IMG/VR virus record: IMGVR_UViG_3300009421_000011
Coordinates: 1-36,102 of that record
Direction: 5' to 3' (one strand)
DNA length: 36,102 nt
From: a virus
Part shown: positions 30,065 to 36,102 of the stretch, piece by piece
How the letters are laid out: each line of letters opens with the position of its first letter
Numbering within the stretch: position 1 is the stretch's first letter
Made by a program: the position numbers and the translations under genes
Notes under the pieces: generated by a model
Seen by the model: only the letters and a program-made list of their open reading frames with translations
What the model was told of the DNA's origin: nothing
Database searches by the model: none

Positions 30065-30354
30065 TTGAAGTGCACGATATAAATTTGGGAGAAGATTTTG
30101 ATCTGGAGATAAAGAACGGTGATTTTGATATTGGAGAAACGACCCTGCAACATCAACAATTATTGATCATCATCAACAAAGGAATGTTACGGGAGTTTCC
30201 ATCTCGATGTGTAGGATTGCCAACCTGGATAAACGATGATAAATCCGGCAATCTTAACGCAGCGATTAAGCGAGAATTTGAAGCCGATGGAATGAAGGTG
30301 CAAGCCATTAACGCAATAGGTGACAAAATCACCACTGATGCATATTATGAATAA
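30061..30354 (+). CDS. Baseplate wedge protein (Mu gp46/gp25-like)
   Basis: 97 residues. LEIKNGDFDIGETTLQHQQL then INKGMLREFPSRCVGLP and a C-terminal part with REFEADGMKVQAI resemble the small gp25/GpW-type wedge component of contractile tails. Position between spike and LysM protein supports this. It overlaps the following gene by 8 bp. Confidence 0.68.
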   Translation: MIEVHDINLGEDFDLEIKNGDFDIGETTLQHQQLLIIINKGMLREFPSRCVGLPTWINDDKSGNLNAAIKREFEADGMKVQAINAIGDKITTDAYYE

Positions 30355-30628
30355 GACAATTACTCCAGATCAAAGCTTGGTGGACATTGCTATACAGCAC
30401 GATGGCAGCCTGGAGGAATTGTTCACAATTGCACGACTGAATAATGTATCAGTTACAGAGGATTTGGTCCTAGGTGCGAAGGTGCAAATCCTTGACCAGG
30501 TAACTGATTCGAGAGTGGTAAAAATACTATTGGAAGGTGGCTGGAAACCAGCCTCCGCAATTGCAGAATCAGAGTTGCTTTGCGGTATCGACTACTGGGC
30601 AATTGAAACGGAATTTGAAGTACAATAA
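30347..30628 (+). CDS. LysM-like tail protein
   Basis: 93 residues from MNKTITPDQSLVDIAIQHDG. The in-frame ATG at 30320 lies inside the previous gene, so 30347 is preferred. Residues 5-50 follow the LysM pattern (ITPDQSLVDIAIQHDGSLEE, then ITARLNNVS-like IARLNNVSVTE and LVLGAKVQIL). In Mu-like tails a LysM (tail protein X) protein anchors the hub/tape measure. The C-terminal half is strand-rich. Confidence 0.65.
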   Translation: MNKTITPDQSLVDIAIQHDGSLEELFTIARLNNVSVTEDLVLGAKVQILDQVTDSRVVKILLEGGWKPASAIAESELLCGIDYWAIETEFEVQ

Positions 30629-30630
30629 TA

Positions 30631-31461
30631 ATGGCAAGAACGATAACACAGATACGAGATTTAATCTTGGAAGCAAAAGCGAACGAGCCTTTGCTGGATG
30701 GTCTTGATTCTACTAGTGTTACGGCTATTTGGCGATTGTGGATTTACGTTGTTGCTACGTCGATTTGGGCATTGGAAAACCTGTTTGATATTCACAAAAA
30801 AGAAGTGGCGGATGATCTCGCAGAATTGAAGCCGCATAGTCTTCGCTGGTACGTGGAAAAATCAAAACTATTCCAGTTTGGAAGTGGTCTGGCCAGCGAG
30901 TCAGATGAGTACGATAATAGCGCATTGACCAACGCAGAAGTTGAAGCGCAGCAAGTGGTAAAATACGCCGCCGCCGTGGAAGTAAATCGGGATCTACATA
31001 TTAAGCTGGCCACTGAAACGGATGGTGAATTAGAACAGCTTACGCAAGACCAATATACTGCGTTTGTCGCTTACATAAATTCCGTGAAGGATGCCGGTGT
31101 ATTTATCCAGGCAATCAACAATGCGCATGACAAGATCAAGCTGACCGTTGACATCTATTATGATCCTACGATCCTAAATACGACTGGTGGCCGACTGGAT
31201 GGCGCAAGCAGTACACCGGTCAATGATGCGATTGATGAGTTTTTGAAATCGCTACCATTTAATGGCGTATTCGTCAAGGCATATTTGACCGATGCTTTGC
31301 AGCAAGTAGAAGGTGTTTATGTTCCGCAAATTCGCAGCATATCAGCGACGATAAATGATAGTGATTCCTTTACTGAGATTGATATTAGTTACCAGCCGTT
31401 TAGTGGCTACTTGAAATTTTTAGAAGATGCTGATTTAGTCATTAATTATATAGCTCAATAA
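30631..31461 (+). CDS. Baseplate J-like protein (Mu gp47-like)
   Basis: 276 residues. ITQIRDLILEAKANEPLLDG at the start and the central region with VEAQQVVKYAAAVEVNRDLH match the Baseplate J/gp47 family. Its C-terminal part has strand-rich VEGVYVPQIRSISATINDSD. It links the wedge to the fibre attachment protein. It overlaps the next gene by 1 bp. Confidence 0.72.
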   Translation: MARTITQIRDLILEAKANEPLLDGLDSTSVTAIWRLWIYVVATSIWALENLFDIHKKEVADDLAELKPHSLRWYVEKSKLFQFGSGLASESDEYDNSALTNAEVEAQQVVKYAAAVEVNRDLHIKLATETDGELEQLTQDQYTAFVAYINSVKDAGVFIQAINNAHDKIKLTVDIYYDPTILNTTGGRLDGASSTPVNDAIDEFLKSLPFNGVFVKAYLTDALQQVEGVYVPQIRSISATINDSDSFTEIDISYQPFSGYLKFLEDADLVINYIAQ

Positions 31462-31997
31462 TGTTACAAATTGACTGGACAAAGTGGGTGAATTATATGC
31501 TACCAGGACCGCTGCGGAAGCCGCGAATGTTTGCCTGGTTGTACGCATTGATCTTCCCGGTTCGATTGCTTTATTCAGATCTTTTATTCTTTAAACAGAA
31601 AATAGATTTTGATTTAGCTATGACCGGTCAGGTAGTGATCTTGCAGCGAGGCTTGAACGACATTTTTGACATTGATGCTCGCCGGATCAGGATCGTAGAT
31701 GCAGAACAACCGGAAGCTGGTGAAGGCGTATTTGCTTACGTCGAAGCTGAAAACAACCCGCTGTATTTACCGCAAAATTTGACATCAACATTTAGCGTAG
31801 GTAGTGATAGTACAGTTGATTTCCTAGTGTGTTTGCCGGGTACTTTTTATCCAGTAAGGGCACAAATCACCGCTGCCGTAAACAAGTATAAACTGGCGTC
31901 TAAACGGTGGAATTTCCATTGGACGAGTTCAATAATTTTTAATCCAAATGCCGGACAAACAGATACCGGGAATACAAACGAAGTCAATCCAGGATAA
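31461..31997 (+). CDS. Baseplate/tail protein I-like (Mu gp48-like)
   Basis: 178 residues. The start MLQIDWTKWVNYMLPGPLRK and the region MTGQVVILQRGLNDIFDIDA, together with WRFHW-like aromatic residues near the C-terminus (KRWNFHWTSS), resemble the tail protein I/gp48 position. It sits between baseplate J and the first fibre gene, and overlaps both by 1 bp. Confidence 0.65.
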   Translation: MLQIDWTKWVNYMLPGPLRKPRMFAWLYALIFPVRLLYSDLLFFKQKIDFDLAMTGQVVILQRGLNDIFDIDARRIRIVDAEQPEAGEGVFAYVEAENNPLYLPQNLTSTFSVGSDSTVDFLVCLPGTFYPVRAQITAAVNKYKLASKRWNFHWTSSIIFNPNAGQTDTGNTNEVNPG

Positions 31998-33016
31998 TGA
32001 ATAGAGCAGATTTCACAACCGCGACAAATGGTTTTCCTCTTGAGGCGGACAGTACTTTGGGATTCATGCAGGAGACGTATACAGAAGCGTTGAACGCATT
32101 GGCTCGTCTTGCTGGCACGTCTAGTGTGGTAGTGGCTGGATGCGTTGAAAATGGTAATCAGGTTGGTAATGGCTGGATATATTATAATGGTGAGTTGTTG
32201 AAATTTCTGGGAGGAACTAAGCAAAACACAATCATCATTGAGGAGACGGTTGTTCAAAAAGGTAATGCCGATGGCACTCCTTATGATCGTTATTTTACGC
32301 GAATTTCCAAATTTGGAACTGGCACCAATTCAATTACCTGGAGTAATTTTAAGCGCGTTGGAAATCTTACAACGCAGCTTGATTTGATTTTGAAAGTAGC
32401 GATTGAAGATAATATTATTTTGACTGGCTGTGAAGTGCCGTTTAATCTTCCAGCAGGAACTACACAAATAGGCAGCGGCACAGTAATTATTGGAGGCAAG
32501 GTGATGAGCGTATCAAGTTACAATAACTCATTTCCTGTCTGGATTAACGAATCAGGTGAGTATGTAGTTAGTGAGCCAAGTGGAAATTCGATTAAGTTCG
32601 ATCCATTTAGCGACCGAAGAATTGAATATGTATTCACGAGGCTAGCTAGTCATCCCGGTGAGATAAAAATATTGTCAACCGGATTTGATTTCTTTGGTTC
32701 GAATGGAATAGGTCAAGGACCATACTCAGGGTGGGCTTTGTGTGATGGACGGAATAACACAAGAGACATGAGAGGACTTTTCCCAGTTGGTCGTGATGAA
32801 AGAACCACTGATCCATCAAATGGAAATTGGGATCAAAATTATAACACTGCTGGAAACACAGGAGGAGAAAAAGAAATGGTTTTAATCGCAGATGATAATG
32901 TAACAACTGGAAATGTCAATCCAGGTGAATATGGGAAGGTCCGAGCGACTGAGCAAAATAGAGTAGATAATCGACCACCATATATGACCTTGGTGTTCAT
33001 TCAACGGATATTTTAA
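31997..33016 (+). CDS. Tail fibre protein with collar domain
   Basis: 339 residues. The C-terminal part has the phage tail collar signature: GWALCDGRNNTRDMRGLFPV near residue 250-270 and a final NRPPYMTLVFIQRIF. The N-terminal two thirds are strand-rich and repetitive. It should be the short fibre or receptor-binding protein base. It overlaps the next gene by 1 bp. Three further fibre-like genes follow. Confidence 0.8.
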   Translation: MNRADFTTATNGFPLEADSTLGFMQETYTEALNALARLAGTSSVVVAGCVENGNQVGNGWIYYNGELLKFLGGTKQNTIIIEETVVQKGNADGTPYDRYFTRISKFGTGTNSITWSNFKRVGNLTTQLDLILKVAIEDNIILTGCEVPFNLPAGTTQIGSGTVIIGGKVMSVSSYNNSFPVWINESGEYVVSEPSGNSIKFDPFSDRRIEYVFTRLASHPGEIKILSTGFDFFGSNGIGQGPYSGWALCDGRNNTRDMRGLFPVGRDERTTDPSNGNWDQNYNTAGNTGGEKEMVLIADDNVTTGNVNPGEYGKVRATEQNRVDNRPPYMTLVFIQRIF

Positions 33017-33336
33017 TGGCAAAGAAATCAAGATCAACGCTAAAAAATTGGTTCCAAACGGGTTTAAAACCGCTTCAGAATCAGTTCTGGGATTTATTTG
33101 ATTCCTATTGGCATAAGGATGATGACCTTATACCGCAAGCTGCGATTGAGAACCTTGAAGCTGAGATCAATGATTTGCGAGATCGGATTCAGGGAGGAGG
33201 ACTAGTCATTGCAGGAGAGTATAATTCTGATGCCGAGGCGCAAACTGGCGGCGTAGGAATCAATGATTATTACGCGGCAGGTCAGAATCATCGCGACGGG
33301 GTGAGGTGGGGAACACCAGTACGGCGAAACTATTAG
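33016..33336 (+). CDS. Small fibre-region protein with conserved C-terminal module
   Basis: 106 residues. The N-terminal 75 residues are helical (LKNWFQTGLKPLQNQFWDLF, then a coiled coil ENLEAEINDLRDRIQGGG). The last 40 residues (GEYNSDAEAQTGGVGINDYY, then AGQNHRDGVR and GTPVRRNY) share their pattern with the end of the 33370-33984 product. The shared module is perhaps a trimerisation or attachment tip. No signal peptide. Confidence 0.65.
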   Translation: MAKKSRSTLKNWFQTGLKPLQNQFWDLFDSYWHKDDDLIPQAAIENLEAEINDLRDRIQGGGLVIAGEYNSDAEAQTGGVGINDYYAAGQNHRDGVRWGTPVRRNY

Positions 33337-33369
33337 CAATTAATTTTTTAAACTTTTCAATTTTATACA

Positions 33370-33984
33370 ATGAAAAAACTATTGAATTTATTTACGATGC
33401 TGATGCTTGTTGCACTCAGTATTACAATTCCTCCCAATGAGGTTAATGCTCAGGCAACAGGAGTGCGCGTTTTCGACACTGTGACTGCTATGAATGCTTT
33501 TACACCGGATGTGTCTCGAGACGAGGCGCAGCTTGCGCTTGTTACTTCTTCCTCCGTGTCGGCCACCATGTACGAGTATGATCGAGTATCCTCGGCCTGG
33601 AAGCGCATTGGCGACATTAGTGTGCAAGATGGAACTACGATTGACCTTAGTTATGTAGGAAATGTACTGACCGCTGAGATCGCACAAAATGGAGCGACGA
33701 GTGGACAAGTGCTTACCTGGGATGGTTCCGGATGGGTGCCTGATGATATATCAGTCCAGGCCGACAATGTAAATTTTACCTCGGGGAATTTCACGGCGAC
33801 GGATGTTGGTGCCGCCTTGGAAGAGTTATTTACCTCGATACAGGGCCAGTTCAGTGTCGGCGGTGTATTCAATTCTGATGCGCTGGCGAGTTCTGGAGGA
33901 ATTGCTCTAAATGATTTTTATACGGCTGGTGACAGTCACGTAGACGGTGTCCGAGAGGGCACCGTTATACGGCGTAATAATTAA
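33370..33984 (+). CDS. Exported fibre-like protein sharing the 33016 C-terminal module
   Basis: 204 residues. A signal peptide is clear: MKKLLNLFTMLMLVALSITI ending VNAQA, predicted cleavage after Ala-Gln-Ala region near 28-29. Then TGVRVFDTVTAMNAFTPDVS and a region with FTATDVGAALEELFTSIQG typical of fibre coiled-coil repeats. The C-terminus GVFNSDALASSGGIALNDFY and RRNN matches the previous gene. A signal peptide is not expected for a virion fibre, suggesting a surface or periplasmic role of the lysogen, or a captured host module. Confidence 0.65.
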   Translation: MKKLLNLFTMLMLVALSITIPPNEVNAQATGVRVFDTVTAMNAFTPDVSRDEAQLALVTSSSVSATMYEYDRVSSAWKRIGDISVQDGTTIDLSYVGNVLTAEIAQNGATSGQVLTWDGSGWVPDDISVQADNVNFTSGNFTATDVGAALEELFTSIQGQFSVGGVFNSDALASSGGIALNDFYTAGDSHVDGVREGTVIRRNN

Positions 33985-34026
33985 AATGTACGCAATAACT
34001 ATTTTCTTACACTTATATTTCATAGC

Positions 34027-35910
34027 ATGTGGTATCGTAACTATTGTATTGTTGTTTTGTTATTTTTTGCGATGGGTCACGGACTTCTGGCGCAGAATTC
34101 GACGGGGGTTTTAGTTCGGAGTGATTCTACTGCGTTGAAGTTGGTGACGCCGGATGCGTCGCAGGGTGAGGCTGTTGTGGCAGTGACTACTGATCCGTTG
34201 GATTTGTGGTTGTGGAAGAATGGATTGTGGTATTTGGCGAGGGATTTGCGGACGGTGCAGCGGCTGTGGAATGATGATGGGGATGGGTCGATTAGTTATG
34301 GCGGGAGGATTGATGTGCAAGATATTGGAGTGTCTTCGATATTGGGAAAGTATGTTATTAATGATAATGGAACCTTTGGATCAGTTAATACAATTCCAAG
34401 TACAGATGTGACAGGACTTGAGCAATATGAGAATATTTGGCGGAGATCAGGTTCCACAATTGATCTTCCTGGAGCAGATGATAATGATAATCATGTTTTT
34501 GGATCAAACGCATCAATAAGCAGATATACTTTAACAGGAGGAGTTAATCCGTACATACAAGTTGTAGATAGAACTAACAACGTTACTTTGAGATTTACAT
34601 CTAGTAACACAATAGCTTCTATGGGAACTATTTCAGATACAGATTTAGAAATAAGAAGAAACGATATTGATAAAATATCATTAAAAAGGACAGGGGTTCA
34701 AATGACTGATTATGGACTGGGTTATTCTAAGTTTGATGCTATTGGTAATATAAGTAGTGAGCCAACAATTCCAGCAAATGACATATCATTAGACGCAACT
34801 AACTTTGACCAAATAGGAACCACATACACAGATGTACAAATAGCTATGCAAAGAATCAACGATCTGTTAGGAACGCAGACGGTTATACTAACTAATGGTC
34901 AAATAGCTTTTGGGGATTCCAATAACGAAGTGACAAGTAATAATAACTTTACTTATGATGCAAATAGTAGTGGTCTATACCATCAAGGAGTGGGAACAGG
35001 AGTTTTTTATCAGCAAACCAATAACCAAAACAATGTAATAATGAGATACGGGGTTACTTCCATAGAAGGTTACGTAGGAACTCTATTAGACGATCCAATG
35101 GAGTTAAGACAGTCTGGAAGTCCTAGAATTACTCTGACAGAAGACTCTAAAATACAATTTAATGATTTTAATGAAGCTGGAAGCATTGTTTGCGATGCAG
35201 AGGGGAATTTATCAACGATTGGAGTTGATTCTGCTTATGTGTTTGATATAACATCCAGTACAAGCTCTACTATCAATATAAGAAATAGGTCATTAATACA
35301 ATTTGATTCAAATACCGAATCAGATTACCAAGTAACGAGATTTCAAAATCCTGAATTAGGGCATAGAGTAACTTTTTACAATAGATCAAACCAAACAATC
35401 CAATTTGTGGCTAATGAAACTAATGTAAATAGTTTAAATGTAAAATTCAGAACAATAGACGGCGATACATTGAATCTCACTCCAGGTGATTATGCATCCT
35501 TTGAGATAATCCAAGCATTTAATATACTAGAAGGACATTTGGTTAGCACAACTGCAAAATTAAAAACAGGTGTTCCAGTAACAGAAAATAATTTTTATGA
35601 TTTTGGCGCAATTGCAACTAATCAAGCTACATTAGGAAATGATTTCTTGTACAATCCAGACAAGACAGGAATCATTTGTCAATGTAATGATGCTACTGAT
35701 AGCATTTTAGGTATGCCTGACCTTGGAGACGGAAGGGTTATTACTCTCCACAATTCTGGTTCAATGGCATGCTTGTTAGTAGGGGAATCGGCAGGGGCTA
35801 CGGATGTAGAGTTTGGAGGGGGCAACAGTACGCTTGGACCTAAACGTAGTAAGAAGCTTCAACAACATGGTAAAGGCGCAGGAGCTTATTGGAGTTTATT
35901 TACAGAATGA
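34027..35910 (+). CDS. Large exported fibre-like protein
   Basis: 627 residues, the last gene. A signal peptide (MWYRNYCIVVLLFFAMGHGL, LAQ) is followed by a region resembling the start of the 33370 product (STGVLVRSDSTALKLVTPDA). Then come repeated strand-rich modules: two DxxLExR-type and one GSNxSISR block, plus the QTxILTNGQIAFGD region. A DVQIAMQRINDLLG coiled-coil motif separates them. Composition changes from G-rich to A-rich at about 34330. The end (GDGRVITLHNSGSMACLLVG) is a small globular tip. Tail fibre or secreted adhesin; function open. Confidence 0.65.
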   Translation: MWYRNYCIVVLLFFAMGHGLLAQNSTGVLVRSDSTALKLVTPDASQGEAVVAVTTDPLDLWLWKNGLWYLARDLRTVQRLWNDDGDGSISYGGRIDVQDIGVSSILGKYVINDNGTFGSVNTIPSTDVTGLEQYENIWRRSGSTIDLPGADDNDNHVFGSNASISRYTLTGGVNPYIQVVDRTNNVTLRFTSSNTIASMGTISDTDLEIRRNDIDKISLKRTGVQMTDYGLGYSKFDAIGNISSEPTIPANDISLDATNFDQIGTTYTDVQIAMQRINDLLGTQTVILTNGQIAFGDSNNEVTSNNNFTYDANSSGLYHQGVGTGVFYQQTNNQNNVIMRYGVTSIEGYVGTLLDDPMELRQSGSPRITLTEDSKIQFNDFNEAGSIVCDAEGNLSTIGVDSAYVFDITSSTSSTINIRNRSLIQFDSNTESDYQVTRFQNPELGHRVTFYNRSNQTIQFVANETNVNSLNVKFRTIDGDTLNLTPGDYASFEIIQAFNILEGHLVSTTAKLKTGVPVTENNFYDFGAIATNQATLGNDFLYNPDKTGIICQCNDATDSILGMPDLGDGRVITLHNSGSMACLLVGESAGATDVEFGGGNSTLGPKRSKKLQQHGKGAGAYWSLFTE

Positions 35911-35939
35911 TATTTATATCGTGTTTATAAAAGGATTCT

Positions 35940-35987
35940 AAAAGCGCACTAATTGACTCGTAAATGTCAATTAGTGCGCTTTTTTTT
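35940..35987 (+). terminator. Strong terminator at the end of the tail operon
   Basis: An 18-bp perfect stem (35940-35957 with 35966-35983), 8-nt loop, then a T run to 35987. It closes the long rightward operon. The remaining 115 bp up to the window end are AT-rich with no gene. Confidence 0.9.
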
Positions 35988-36102
35988 GTGTACGTTTCGA
36001 TTTGCGGATTATAGTTAAGTCCGTATGAAATATACGACTTGGTATTTACTAAACCATAAACTTTAAATACATAAACAAAAAAACAAACGCGTTAATTGAG
36101 CA

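Larger units (their letters stand above)
2672..35987. mobile_element. Mu-like prophage (minimal extent; ends not located)
   Basis: The minimal span runs from the last leftward early gene to the terminator after the last fibre gene. Seen: a DDE transposase and MuB-like ATPase, Gam, GemA, an S24-type repressor, Mu-type terminase/portal/MuF/gp36/morphogenesis proteins, and a contractile tail set. Together these define a transposable Mu-like phage. Transcription falls into three blocks: early leftward, head leftward, capsid and tail rightward. The repressor is internal instead of terminal. No inactivating frameshift was noticed in core genes, so the element may be intact. No TG...CA terminal pair with flanking target duplication could be identified by eye. 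The RadC cassette at 1064-2577 may be inside or outside the element. Confidence 0.85.

Noticed and set aside
34111-34411. Antisense and third-frame open frames in the G-rich start of the last gene
   Set aside because: They arise from the strong base skew of the real gene and have low-complexity translations.

Overview
The window carries most of a Mu-like (transposable, contractile-tailed) prophage in a Bacteroidetes genome. The host assignment rests on promoters of the TTTG-N19/21-TAnnTTTG type (12092-12123, 20641-20671, 574-606), mostly non-Shine-Dalgarno starts, and the gene families present. The phage assignment rests on a DDE transposase of MuA type, a MuB-like ATPase, Gam, GemA, a Mu-type portal/MuF protein, gp36, a virion morphogenesis protein, and a sheath/tube/baseplate set.

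Layout: 1-620 is a host-like leftward operon and its promoter. 620-1063 is non-coding and repeat-rich. 1064-2577 is a small rightward cassette: a conserved hypothetical gene, an HTH-like gene and a short RadC-family gene. The first and third of these genes are each preceded by a near-identical pseudoknot-like leader. 2672-12060 is the leftward early operon, read from a promoter overlapped by two 15-bp repeats. In order of transcription it encodes two small regulators, transposase, ATPase, Gam, GemA, small unknown genes, an endolysin, a P-loop ATPase and small membrane proteins (putative lysis cassette). 12141-13139 holds a rightward LexA/CI-type repressor and a companion gene. 13350-14176 is a regulatory gap with strong terminators, four spaced GTTANTAAC-like palindromes and two irregular tRNA-like genes. 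14177-20557 is a leftward head operon (small and large terminase, gp36-like, portal-MuF fusion, morphogenesis protein, tail-terminator-like protein, membrane PAS protein). 20697-35910 is the rightward capsid/tail operon (protease-scaffold, capsid, a tRNA-Met, sheath, tube, chaperone, tape measure, hub, spike, baseplate, fibre-like proteins). It is closed by an 18-bp terminator at 35940-35987.

The repressor therefore controls an early region read toward the left side of the element, while structural genes lie on the other side of the repressor. In Mu the repressor sits at the left end and everything else follows in one direction, so the modules are rearranged here. I could not locate the exact prophage ends. 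The left end should lie between about 620 and 2670, and the right end beyond 35990, possibly outside the window.

The most unusual items are the twin pseudoknot leaders on the RadC cassette, the membrane-anchored PAS protein in a head operon, the irregular tRNA pair and the in-operon tRNA-Met, a highly structured 164-nt leader after the capsid gene, and two fibre-like proteins with Sec signal peptides.
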